9,462 nucleotides of DNA, taken from positions 1 through 9,462 of the forward strand of contig SXOM01000325.1 in the NCBI GenBank assembly GCA_005776735.1, in the 5' to 3' direction. A program made the position numbers and the translations under genes. This document shows positions 1 through 6,770 of this stretch, in pieces. A model generated the notes under the pieces. The model was not told the origin of the DNA and searched no databases. It saw only the letters and a program-made list of their open reading frames with translations. Numbering within the stretch: the first letter of the stretch is position 1; the number at the start of each line of letters is the position of its first letter. Origin of the DNA: Pseudomonadota bacterium. Lineage in GTDB: Bacteria > Myxococcota_A > UBA796 > SXON01.

Positions 1-71
1 ACCTCCCCCCGCCGCCGCGCCGATTCGCCACCGTCGCCACGCTCACCAAAATACTGCTCGAAGTTCGACAT
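1..71 (-). CDS. possible 5' fragment of a minus-strand gene (runs off left edge)
   Basis: Reading leftward from an ATG at 71-69 gives an open frame to the window edge, beginning MSNFEQYFGERGDGG and then arginine-rich. I do not recognise it. The start region lies in a short repeat also found at 9381-9428, where the same frame encodes the N-terminal part of the DUF218 protein (both read SNFE after a valine-alanine pair). No convincing Shine-Dalgarno precedes the ATG. The plus strand is also open here, ending at a TGA at 166-168, so coding on either strand is unproven. Only 23 codons are visible. Confidence 0.2.
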   Translation of the reverse strand, partial: MSNFEQYFGERGDGGESARRRGE

Positions 72-102
72 CGCCACGCTCGCCGACCTGGGCCGGTGCA
101 GC
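56..102. repeat. short dispersed repeat module, left copy
   Basis: The 47 nt here match 9381-9428 with about three substitutions and a 1-nt length difference. The module opens with the inverted repeat TCGAAGTTCGA and ends with GGGCCGGTGCAGC. Its last part, continued to about 111, also recurs beside the inner end of the tandem structured repeat (minus strand, 3306-3286), with about one mismatch in 21. It sits about 60 nt upstream of the first structured repeat copy. Function is unknown. Confidence 0.7.
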
Positions 103-163
103 AAGACCCTCGCGGTTCGGCGTCCCTCCGCTGTGCCAAACGCCGCCCCGCGTTGGCCGGCTC

Positions 164-364
164 GGTGACGCGGCGGGTGACGGGTCGGGTGGAATTGGCT
201 GAGCGGAGCGCAGGTTCGCTTGCGAACCTGTGGCGGAGCGAACGCCAATTTCACCCGGCCCGGCAGGACCCGGGGGCGACCTCGTGTCTGTGTCCCCGGA
301 GGCGGCGCCTGGCCCCCACCCCGACGCCGACCCGCGCCCCGGGTCGCCGCGTCTTGCCCGGCCC
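164..364 (+). repeat. structured ~200-nt repeat, copy 1 (diverged)
   Basis: This copy is homologous, in inverted orientation, to the pair at 3023-3244 and 3299-3520. Shared blocks in order are the head 164-183 (one mismatch), GGAGCGCAGG near 205-214, the 15 nt at 259-273, and a 24-nt tail 341-364 identical in all copies. Positions 181-199 can pair with 244-262 as 19 consecutive pairs with two G-U pairs. Inside is an 8-bp hairpin, 211-218 with 223-230, capped by CTTG. A second helix pairs 275-282 with 341-348. The tail ends one base before the stop codon of the convergent MAPEG gene (366-368). The 1-365 stretch otherwise holds no gene I can support. Whether this acts as RNA, terminator or mobile hairpin element is not shown. 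Confidence 0.85.
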
Positions 365-365
365 A

Positions 366-779
366 TCAGTGGCGGGCGATCTGGACGACCATCGCGCCGA
401 CGCACACGAGCTGCACGAGGAAGAACGCGAAGCGTACGTTCACGATGAGGCTTCGGCCCGAGCTCAGGTGGGCGAGGGTCTGGCCGACGCGGGCCGCGAA
501 GGTAGCGAGCGCGAGGGTGCCGAACGTCCCGCCTTGCAGGCCGATCGTGTGGCCGATGAGCACGACCGCGCCGAAGATCGGCAGGTTCTCGACGCAGTTG
601 GCGTGTGCGCGCATGGCGCGTCGGTACCACTCGGGGCCGTGGGGGGTGTCGGCGGGGAAGGCGTTGGGTCGGGCCTTGCCGAGGAGGACCAGGCCGACGC
701 GGTAGCCGCCGATGGTGACGAGCACCAACAACAGCGTCCAGACGGCGAAGCCGAGGAGGGCCCAGAGGGGAGGGGTCAT
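366..779 (-). CDS. MAPEG family membrane protein
   Basis: A 137-residue integral membrane protein of the MAPEG superfamily (membrane-associated proteins in eicosanoid and glutathione metabolism). There are about four hydrophobic segments, near residues 5-34, 66-82, 85-103 and 113-134. The diagnostic part is the RAMRAHANCVENLPIF stretch at 56-71, matching the family pattern of an Arg-Ala pair, Asn, Glu and Pro between the first two membrane segments. Bacterial members are mostly uncharacterised, so substrate and reaction are unknown. The ATG at 779 follows the glycosyltransferase stop by 34 nt on the same strand, so it is probably the last gene of that transcript. The stop codon abuts the tail of structured repeat copy 1. 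Confidence 0.85.
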   Translation of the reverse strand: MTPPLWALLGFAVWTLLLVLVTIGGYRVGLVLLGKARPNAFPADTPHGPEWYRRAMRAHANCVENLPIFGAVVLIGHTIGLQGGTFGTLALATFAARVGQTLAHLSSGRSLIVNVRFAFFLVQLVCVGAMVVQIARH

Positions 780-813
780 GCGCGAGCGTATGCTCTGCGC
801 CGCGCGTCCGCCC

Positions 814-2511
814 TCACCGACAGTCCAGTCGGATCTCGTCGAGGTAGGCGTTGCGGTCCGCGCCGTCGACCACGGCGTCGTTGGTGAAGGCGACCTCGAC
901 GACGAGCTCGTTGTGGTCGGGCTCGCCGTGGACGAGCGGCGCGCCGGCGGTGACCCCGGCGCCCCCCACGGCCAGGCGCTCGTCGAGCACCGCCACCCCG
1001 TCGAGCACCACGCGGACGCGCAGCTCGGCCGGCTCGACACCAGCGGCGTCCTCGTGGGCGCGGACGTGCACCGCGCACGCTCCGCGGGCGCGGAGCGGCG
1101 GGGTGCGGGCCGAGGTGGCGCCCCAGAGCTCGGCGTGCGTCCCGTCGGCGCGCCCGCGCGCGGGGTCGTCCACGTTCAGCGGCAGCGGGCGCGCGAACCC
1201 CCCGACGCGCGCCCCCCACACCCCGTGGAAGCGGGCTTCCTCCAGGACCGTCGCCCCGAGCCGCGCGTGAAGCGCGGTCGGGTCGGGCTCGTGCCCGAGC
1301 AAGACCACCGCTCCTGGCGCGGCATCGACGTCCAGCGAGGCGGCGTCGCGCAGATCGACGTGTTCGCCGAGGTAGTGGCGCCACAACTGGGGATGGGTCG
1401 CGAGCACCAGGCCGCCGGGCGGCACCAGCGGCGCCGCCCATGCGGCGGCCTCCCGCCACTGCTCGCGTCGAACCTCGAGCCGAGTCGCCGACCATGCGGC
1501 CAGGCCCTGGCCGGTGGCGGCCACCAGGCCCAGGATCACCCCCGGTCGCCCCATCCGGGCCAGCCCGAGCGACGCGGCGACCAGGACCACGGGCAACAGG
1601 GGCAACGCGCTGCGGGAGCGTAGGATCGGGGCCCACAGGTAGGACGCCGCCTGCGGGAGCAGGACCACGCCGACGACGAACGCCGCCGCGAGGACCAGCC
1701 CGCGTCGTTCGCCGGGACCTTCCAACCGCGCCGCGACCCCCAACCCGAGGAGCGGCCCCAACCAGAGGCCCGGCTGGTCGTCCGCGAGCTCGGCGAGCAC
1801 CCACCCGACGCTGTCGCCGGGCGGGGGGCGGTACCACGGCGATGCGGCGAACTGATCGGCCTGCCCCACGAGCACCGACGCCCAGGGGAGCAGGGCGAGC
1901 GCGCCGGCACCGAGCAGGAGCACCCCGCGCCCGGGCGGCGACCCCGTCCCGTCGCCCGGGTCGAGGTACCGGAAGAGCGCCGCCGCCGCGAGGACGAACG
2001 GGCCGAACGGGTGCAGGTTCACCAGGACGGCCGCCACCAGCACCACCGCCACGCTGCGGCCCCGGACGAGCGCGAGCACCAGCCCCACGGCCGCCGCCGA
2101 CAACGCGGCGTTGGCGCGCGCTTCGCGGTCCAGGAGCACCAGGCCCGGTGCCGTCGCCGTCAGCGCCGCGGCGAGGAGCGTCGCCCGCGCTCCGTGGGTA
2201 CCGCCGCCCGCGAGGGACCTCGCCAAGGCCGCGGCGAGCGCGACGCCCACGAGGCCGACGAGCGCGCTCGGGACGCGCCAGGACGCATCGGGCCCCTCCG
2301 GCAACAGGTGGAGGAGAAAGAACCACAACGGCGGATGGACGTCGGCCGCGAGCTCGGCGATCAGCGCCGCCCAGCTCTCGCGCGTGGCCGCGCGCACCGT
2401 GAACAGCTCGTCGAGCCACAGGCCTTCGCGATCGAGCGCACCCAGCCGCAGCCACGCCCCCACGAGCGCGGCTGCCGCGAGCGCCAGGGTTGGACGCGCG
2501 GACGGGGCCAC
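814..2511 (-). CDS. GT39-type membrane glycosyltransferase with CBM60-like C-terminus
   Basis: A 565-residue polytopic protein resembling the GT-C fold PMT/ArnT-like glycosyltransferases, which move sugars from polyprenyl-phosphate donors at the periplasmic face. Visible hallmarks are an N-terminal membrane segment followed by GLWLDELFT (acidic pair D34-E35), DVHPPLW at 57-63, DREARANA near 128-135, and about nine further hydrophobic segments to roughly residue 340. The remaining ~225 residues are soluble. The final part contains FTNDAVVDGADRNAYLDEI (542-560), which resembles the calcium-dependent xylan-binding module CBM60. The start is GTG at 2511; the previous gene ends only 10 nt upstream, implying co-transcription. 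Donor and acceptor cannot be told from sequence. Confidence 0.85.
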   Translation of the reverse strand: MAPSARPTLALAAAALVGAWLRLGALDREGLWLDELFTVRAATRESWAALIAELAADVHPPLWFFLLHLLPEGPDASWRVPSALVGLVGVALAAALARSLAGGGTHGARATLLAAALTATAPGLVLLDREARANAALSAAAVGLVLALVRGRSVAVVLVAAVLVNLHPFGPFVLAAAALFRYLDPGDGTGSPPGRGVLLLGAGALALLPWASVLVGQADQFAASPWYRPPPGDSVGWVLAELADDQPGLWLGPLLGLGVAARLEGPGERRGLVLAAAFVVGVVLLPQAASYLWAPILRSRSALPLLPVVLVAASLGLARMGRPGVILGLVAATGQGLAAWSATRLEVRREQWREAAAWAAPLVPPGGLVLATHPQLWRHYLGEHVDLRDAASLDVDAAPGAVVLLGHEPDPTALHARLGATVLEEARFHGVWGARVGGFARPLPLNVDDPARGRADGTHAELWGATSARTPPLRARGACAVHVRAHEDAAGVEPAELRVRVVLDGVAVLDERLAVGGAGVTAGAPLVHGEPDHNELVVEVAFTNDAVVDGADRNAYLDEIRLDCR

Positions 2512-2521
2512 GCCCGCGGCG

Positions 2522-2971
2522 TTATCCCGCCGGGCAGGGCCCGTCGGTGAGCACTTCGCTCCCCGGAAGCGGGCGTTGCCCCTGCAAACGAGTCCCGGTC
2601 GCGACGAGCGTGAGCGTCAGGCGCTCCACCCGCGCGCGGTGGCAACGGGGTGCTTCGGCGGTGCCGACGGTCGCGGCGAAGGGGGCCTCTTCGCGCGCGA
2701 GCGTGGCGGCGAGCGGCTCGGCCGACGCGAGCAGCCCCGCGTAGAGGCGGGCGTCGTCGGGCGAGATCGAGGCGCGTAGCTCCTCGACCGGCGCGTTCAC
2801 CGCCCTCCCGGAGACGCTCAGGAACAAGCCCGCCGCGAGGGCCGGACTCTGGTCGCCTTTCGGCGTGCTCGCGGTGTCGACGCCGGGCAGGCGTTGCACG
2901 CGCAGGTCGCGCGGGTCGACGAAGATCGACTCGGGGTCGGCGGCGAAGGCGAGGGTCAGCAGGCACCACAT
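2522..2971 (-). CDS. small exported protein of unknown function
   Basis: I do not recognise this 149-residue protein. It starts MWCLLTLAFAADPES, a very short hydrophobic leader with a likely cut after an Ala-rich site around residue 10-11, so it is probably periplasmic. The mature part is mixed alpha/beta in composition, with two cysteines (110 and 146) that could form a disulfide. The frame stays open upstream to 3178, but that part is structured repeat sequence, so the ATG at 2971 is preferred; GGACGG just upstream is a weak ribosome site. It is first of three minus-strand genes, with 10 nt to the glycosyltransferase. Its promoter probably lies in 2972-3022, where I see a 6-bp hairpin (3001-3020) but no clear -35/-10 pair. 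Confidence 0.65.
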   Translation of the reverse strand: MWCLLTLAFAADPESIFVDPRDLRVQRLPGVDTASTPKGDQSPALAAGLFLSVSGRAVNAPVEELRASISPDDARLYAGLLASAEPLAATLAREEAPFAATVGTAEAPRCHRARVERLTLTLVATGTRLQGQRPLPGSEVLTDGPCPAG

Positions 2972-3022
2972 CCGTCCACCATGACACGCGCACCACCGAA
3001 CGGCGATGCCGGTGTCGCCGCT

Positions 3023-3244
3023 CACCGGCCCGCACCGGGCCGGGCAAGACGCGGCGACCCGTGTGCGCGGCACCGTCGGCGGCGGGCCGAGGCCACGGCG
3101 GCGCGGCGGCCCGACGGGGTCGTCACCGGGTCCCGCCGGGGGATCGGCCCCGACGCTCGTTCCGCAGCGGCCCGGCAAGCCGGGCCTGCGCTCCCCTCGG
3201 TCGGTTCCGACCCCCCGTCACCCGGCGCGTCACCGAACGGGCGT
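3023..3244 (-). repeat. structured repeat, copy 2 (distal tandem copy)
   Basis: A 222-nt block matching 3299-3520 without gaps at a constant offset of 276 nt; I count five mismatches (about 98% identity). It is a diverged relative of 164-364 in inverted orientation. On the minus strand it has the head, a long stem with an AA/GG internal mismatch, a GC-rich hairpin with the CTTG loop, a variable middle, and the 24-nt conserved tail (3060-3037). The tail continues into an 8-bp inverted repeat, 3025-3032 with 3036-3043. This copy keeps a C-G pair at the inner end of the stem that copy 3 has lost. It lies between copy 3 and the small exported gene. Confidence 0.9.
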
Positions 3245-3298
3245 GGCGTCACCGAGGAAGGTAGAACGCCGGCGACGGGGCCGCGGAGGGTCTGGCTG

Positions 3299-3520
3299 CA
3301 CCGGCCCGCACCGGGCCGGGCAAGACGCGGCGACCCGTGTGCGCGGCACCGTCTGCGGCGGGCCGAGGCCACGGCGGCGCGGCGGCCCGACGGGGTCGTC
3401 ACCGGGTCCTGCCGGGGGATCGGCCCCGATGCTCGTTCCGCTGCGGCCCGGCAAGCCGGGCCTGCGCTCCCCTCGGTCGGTTCCGACCCCCCGTCACCCG
3501 GCGCGTCACCGAACCGGCGT
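3299..3520 (-). repeat. structured repeat, copy 3 (rlmN-proximal)
   Basis: Near-identical to 3023-3244. In minus orientation, 3493-3477 pairs with 3413-3429 across an AA/GG internal loop, enclosing a 7-bp GC hairpin with a CTTG loop. A helix of CGACCC (3398-3393) with GGGTCG (3336-3331) joins the middle to the conserved tail. The head overlaps the last codons of the RlmN-like gene, whose TGA at 3508-3506 is part of the repeat. The 54 nt between copies 2 and 3 (3245-3298) carry a piece related to 91-111. Together, 2972-3505 is a gene-free stretch occupied mainly by repeat. Confidence 0.9.
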
Positions 3521-4564
3521 CGCGCCGGCCCGGGTCGCGGCCAACATCCCGCACGCCGAGTTCTCGTCGCGCCCGACGCTGTAGCGCCGCACGATGGGAA
3601 CCTTCAGCACCTGCAGGCGCTCGATGAAGTCCGAGAGCTCCACTTCGGACACCCGGTGGTGGCCATCGGCGCGGTTGTCGTTCACGTCGATGAGGTTGAG
3701 CTGGTAGGGCAGGCCGGCGAGCCCCACGCGCAGGGCCTCGATCTCGTCGTCGCCGGTGTTTTCGCCCCGGATCACCACCCACGCGAGCGTGAGGCGGCCC
3801 TTGCCGACCGCGGCCACCTCGCGCAACGCGTCGACCAGCTCCGGAAGCGGCGCCGCCCCCGCGACCGGCACCAGCCGCTCCCGCCGCGCCGGGATCATCG
3901 AGGTGAGCGAGACGATGAGCTTGAACGGCTGGCGCTCGGCCGCGAAGCGGCGGATCTCGCGCACGCGCCCCACGGTGGAGATGGTGATCGCCTCCTGGGC
4001 GATGCGCCCGCCGGCGGGGTCGCGCAGCACCTGCGCCGCCTGGATCACCGCCTCATAGTTATGGAACGGCTCACCCTGCCCCATGAACACCGCCCCCGTC
4101 ACCCGGCCCGGTGTTTCGTCCCGCACCGTCAGGAACGTCCCGATGATCTCGGCCGCGCTGAGGTTGCGGGTGAGGCCGAGGCGACCGGTCGCGCAGAAGT
4201 CGCACTTCATCGCGCAGCCGACCTGCGACGAGAGGCAGACCGTGAAGCAGCCCTCCTTCAGCAGCCCGATGCGCACGGCCTCGACGAGCGCGCCGTCATC
4301 GAGCCGGAAGAGGTACCGCACACTCTTGCCCTCGCCGTCCGGCACCCGCTCGAGCACCTCGGGCCGCCCCCACTCGGCGTGGGCATGGAGCGCCCCCACC
4401 AGCGCCTTGCGCGGCGAGACCCGCGGAGTGGGATCGGGGTTGCCGTCGGAGATCACGCGCGAGAGCACCTGGCGGGCCTCGCGCAACGAGCACACCACGC
4501 CGCGCTCGGCGAGCGCCGCGACGAGGGTCTCCGGGCGGTGGCCCAACAGTGCGACACGCTCCAT
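3506..4564 (-). CDS. RlmN/Cfr-family radical SAM RNA methyltransferase, divergent
   Basis: A 352-residue radical SAM protein of the RlmN/Cfr family. RlmN methylates C2 of A2503 in 23S rRNA and A37 of some tRNAs. The cluster motif CAMKCDFC supplies C117, C121 and C124. C110, seven residues earlier in TVCLSSQVGC, matches the family's catalytic cysteine (E. coli C118), and C338 in ACGML matches the methyl-carrying cysteine (E. coli C355). MGQGEP at 161-166 is the SAM-binding GEP motif, and ISTVGR at 195-200 is also typical. It departs from canonical RlmN in the usual SLH segment (here SLTSM) and in the segment before ACG. Start ATG at 4564; the frame runs further upstream but only through the divergent gene. 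The last five codons overlap structured repeat copy 3. Confidence 0.85.
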   Translation of the reverse strand: MERVALLGHRPETLVAALAERGVVCSLREARQVLSRVISDGNPDPTPRVSPRKALVGALHAHAEWGRPEVLERVPDGEGKSVRYLFRLDDGALVEAVRIGLLKEGCFTVCLSSQVGCAMKCDFCATGRLGLTRNLSAAEIIGTFLTVRDETPGRVTGAVFMGQGEPFHNYEAVIQAAQVLRDPAGGRIAQEAITISTVGRVREIRRFAAERQPFKLIVSLTSMIPARRERLVPVAGAAPLPELVDALREVAAVGKGRLTLAWVVIRGENTGDDEIEALRVGLAGLPYQLNLIDVNDNRADGHHRVSEVELSDFIERLQVLKVPIVRRYSVGRDENSACGMLAATRAGATPVR

Positions 4565-4613
4565 CGGCCGCGGGCTAACCCAGGCGATTAGACTCGGGTC
4601 GAGGCCCGCCACG

Positions 4614-5252
4614 ATGTTCCTGCTCTCCGTCGCCGCCGCCCAGGCCGCGGTCCTCGGCGGGGTCGCCTGGGTGCCGGTGGGCATCGGCGCGTTGTCGTTC
4701 TCCGCCAACGACGGGTTCTCCGGTACGCTGGCGAGCGAGTGGGACGGGTGGATCCGCCCCCCGCTCACCGCGCACGCGGGGTGGGTGGGGCCGCGCACCG
4801 CGTGGCTCGGCCACGTCGCGATCGTCGAGGTCGCCACGGTCCGCGCCACCGAGGAGGTGCGCACCTTCAACGTCGGGGGGGTGCGGCTCGGCGCCGACTG
4901 GCGGCGCTACGTCTGGGCGCGGGAGCCGGGGCGGGTCAACGCCTGGGGTACCGCAGGCCTGTTCGGGATCGCCCCGAACGCCGGCCAGGCCGACAGCGGG
5001 TGGACCGAGGCCGAGCAGACCGAGGCCGACGCCGACAGCGCCGACCGGCGCGCCGCGATCGGGGGGATGGGCGTGCAAGCGGGCCTCGGGGCCGAGTACC
5101 TGTTCGCCGACGCCGCGGGCCGGCCCGCGGTCGCGGTGGGAGCCCGGTGGCTCGTGCGCGGCTTCGGCGCGCTCGACCTCGAAGAGACCGAGACCGACTT
5201 CGGGATGATCCTCCAGGCCGAGGCCGCGCTCGTCGTGGAGTTCACGCGTTAG
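4614..5252 (+). CDS. exported, outer-membrane-barrel-like protein of unknown function
   Basis: A 212-residue protein beginning MFLLSVAAAQAAVLGG, a short signal peptide with no basic residue before the hydrophobic core. The rest has glycine-rich alternating strands with aromatic ends (for example VGIGALSF, AWLGHVAIVEVATV, GGMGVQAGLGAEYLF, AVAVGARWLVRGFG) and ends in VVEFTR, suggesting a small outer membrane beta-barrel. A strongly acidic insertion of Glu, Asp and Ala lies at 123-146, probably an exposed loop. The start at 4614 is 49 nt from the divergent RlmN-like ATG, so both promoters must lie close together or within the genes. The long open frame upstream to 4083 is antisense to the RlmN-like gene. 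No family recognised. Confidence 0.65.
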   Translation: MFLLSVAAAQAAVLGGVAWVPVGIGALSFSANDGFSGTLASEWDGWIRPPLTAHAGWVGPRTAWLGHVAIVEVATVRATEEVRTFNVGGVRLGADWRRYVWAREPGRVNAWGTAGLFGIAPNAGQADSGWTEAEQTEADADSADRRAAIGGMGVQAGLGAEYLFADAAGRPAVAVGARWLVRGFGALDLEETETDFGMILQAEAALVVEFTR

Positions 5253-5255
5253 CGT

Positions 5256-5306
5256 GCGCCGCGCGCCCGGCCTCGGAGTCCGGAGCGGCCGGTCGCGGCG
5301 CGGCGC
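5256..5306. terminator. GC-rich hairpin between convergent genes, candidate bidirectional terminator
   Basis: In the 67-nt gap between two convergent stop codons, 5256-5264 pairs with 5298-5306 (9 bp). After an internal loop, 5267-5272 pairs with 5287-5292 (6 bp). No T-run follows on either strand. Position and stability support a terminator role; activity is inference. Confidence 0.45.
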
Positions 5307-5319
5307 CCCTCCCTTCCGT

Positions 5320-6186
5320 TCAGGGGGCGATCACCGACTTCGGCATGAGCCGGGCGAGGATCGGGTGCAGCGTCTTGGCCTCGGCGATCAGCGTGTCGCG
5401 ATCGGCGGTGAGCCGTGCGGCGGCCTCGTCCGCGAGGCGCTTGCCCTCGGCGGTGGGGGCCACCACGCGGGTGCGTTCGGGCGGGATGCCGCGGCCCAGG
5501 TAGGGCCCTTCTTCCCAGATGCCGACGCCGGCGGCTTCGGCGGCGCGGACCTGCGCCACGAGCGCGTTGAGCCGCATCGACACGGTGGCGGCGAAGTTTT
5601 CGGGGCTCTGGACCATCGCGAGCGCCTCTTCGGCCGGGGCGCCGGGCGCGGTGGTGACACGGTCGGCGCCGAGCTCGACGCTCCAGCCGCCGCCGGAGAT
5701 CGTGCGCACCACGCGGCCGCCCTCGACCTTCAGGAAGCTGAAGCCGTAGCCTTCGCCGACGACGCCGCGACCGTTGATGGCGAGCCACACCGTGGCTCCC
5801 CACCCGTCCTGGGCCGGCACTTCGCCGGCGCTGTACACCACGCCGAAACACGACGGCCACTCGCTGTCGTAGGCCAAGGTGGAGAGCTGGCGCCACCCGG
5901 TCCCGGGCTCGCGGTCGTTGACCACCGACCCGCCGGCGCACGCGGCCTCACGCACGGTCGGCGAACACCAACGCGCTTCGACGAAGTTGCCGAGGCGGCG
6001 GTAGGGCAGGGTGCGCCACCCGGGCGTGCCGGTGCCGGCGTGGGTGTGCAGGTCGCGGAACAGGCGGGCCTGGCCGGCGTCGACGATGTGGAAGTCGGCG
6101 GGGTCGAGGGCGCGGTCGGCCGCGGGAGGAGCGGCGGGGGCGTTGGGCGTGGACACGAGACAACCGAGGAAGAGGGCGAGGATCAC
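5320..6186 (-). CDS. putative lipoprotein, third gene of the ruvC-ruvA operon
   Basis: I do not recognise this 288-residue protein. It begins with GTG at 6186, and this codon overlaps the ruvA stop by 4 nt (GTGA), indicating translational coupling. The N-terminus MILALFLGCLVSTP resembles a lipoprotein signal with Cys9 after LFLG, although it lacks a basic n-region, and is followed by a Pro/Ala-rich linker (12-25). Residues 55-180 are Trp-, Gly- and Cys-containing (C74, C83, C113) and look like a compact periplasmic domain. Residues 185-288 are mostly helical, with a charged stretch (246-275). It occupies the place where ruvB follows ruvA in many bacteria but has no AAA+ motif. A role in recombination is not implied. 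Confidence 0.7.
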   Translation of the reverse strand: MILALFLGCLVSTPNAPAAPPAADRALDPADFHIVDAGQARLFRDLHTHAGTGTPGWRTLPYRRLGNFVEARWCSPTVREAACAGGSVVNDREPGTGWRQLSTLAYDSEWPSCFGVVYSAGEVPAQDGWGATVWLAINGRGVVGEGYGFSFLKVEGGRVVRTISGGGWSVELGADRVTTAPGAPAEEALAMVQSPENFAATVSMRLNALVAQVRAAEAAGVGIWEEGPYLGRGIPPERTRVVAPTAEGKRLADEAAARLTADRDTLIAEAKTLHPILARLMPKSVIAP

Positions 6187-6770
6187 GAGACCCCCCGGGA
6201 GAGCCGCTGGAGGCTGAGCTGGATGCGTTCGGGCAGCGGCGCCTCGTTCTTTCCGAGATCCACGAGGTGCGACAACGCCAGGTCGATCTCGCTGCGCTTG
6301 TAGCCGAGCTGGGCCAGCGCGAGCGGCAGCGTGTCGTCGGGGGCCCGCGCCGCCGGAGAGCTCGTCGGGAGCGCGCTCGCGGTGAGCTTGCCCTTGAGCT
6401 CGAGCACGATGCGCTCGGCGGTCTTCTTGCCGATGCCGGGCACCTGCGAGAGCGTGCGGACGTCGGCGGCGTTGACCGCGCGCGCGAAGGCGTCGGGCTC
6501 GAGGCCGCTGAGGCACGCCAGGGCGAGCTTGGGGCCGATCCCGGAGATCGCGATGAGCTGCTCGAACAGGCCCTTCTCGTCGCCACTGGCGAACCCGAAG
6601 AGGGTGATCGCGTCTTCGCGCACCGCCGTGTGCACGCTCAGCGTCACCTGCTCGCGCGCAGCCTCGGCCACGCGGGTGGGCACCCAGACCTCGTACCCGA
6701 CGCCGTGCACGTCGACGACGAGGCGACCGGGGCCGCGCTCCACCACCTCTCCCCTGATGCGAGCGATCAT
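6183..6770 (-). CDS. ruvA: Holliday junction branch migration complex subunit RuvA
   Basis: A 195-residue RuvA, close to the usual length of about 200. RuvA tetramers bind four-way junction DNA and load the RuvB helicase for branch migration. The N-terminal OB-fold (1-63) has the typical MIARIRGEVV and VHGVGYEV, with LFGF at its end. Two helix-hairpin-helix motifs follow: ISGIGPKLALACLSG (75-89) and VPGIGKKTAERIVLELKGKL (110-129). A linker (130-145) leads to the small C-terminal domain (146-192) that contacts RuvB. The ATG at 6770 overlaps the ruvC stop codon as ATGA, so an in-frame start 12 codons upstream inside ruvC is less likely. The stop overlaps the lipoprotein start. Confidence 0.97.
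   Translation of the reverse strand: MIARIRGEVVERGPGRLVVDVHGVGYEVWVPTRVAEAAREQVTLSVHTAVREDAITLFGFASGDEKGLFEQLIAISGIGPKLALACLSGLEPDAFARAVNAADVRTLSQVPGIGKKTAERIVLELKGKLTASALPTSSPAARAPDDTLPLALAQLGYKRSEIDLALSHLVDLGKNEAPLPERIQLSLQRLSRGVS

Noticed and set aside
118..145. Stem GGCGT/ACGCC between the short module and repeat copy 1
   Set aside because: Only 6 bp with a 16-nt loop and not conserved in the other copies.
96..887. Plus-strand frame through 96-887
   Set aside because: It crosses structured repeat copy 1 and runs antisense to the MAPEG gene, with no recognisable domain.
776..2455. Long minus-strand frame of 559 codons overlapping the glycosyltransferase
   Set aside because: It is an Arg/Ala/Gly-rich out-of-frame shadow; the overlapping frame has membrane segments and family motifs.
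3001..3020. 6-bp hairpin CGGCGA/TCGCCG upstream of the small exported gene, considered as an operator or terminator
   Set aside because: Such short stems are common by chance at this GC content, and nothing else marks a regulatory site.
3023..3520. Tandem repeat as a CRISPR array
   Set aside because: Only two long units of 222 nt with a 54-nt gap, no short repeat-spacer periodicity and no cas genes.
2894..4591. 565-codon plus-strand frame through the tandem repeat and across the RlmN-like gene
   Set aside because: It is antisense to a gene with clear catalytic motifs, and its internal protein repeat is just the two DNA repeat copies translated.
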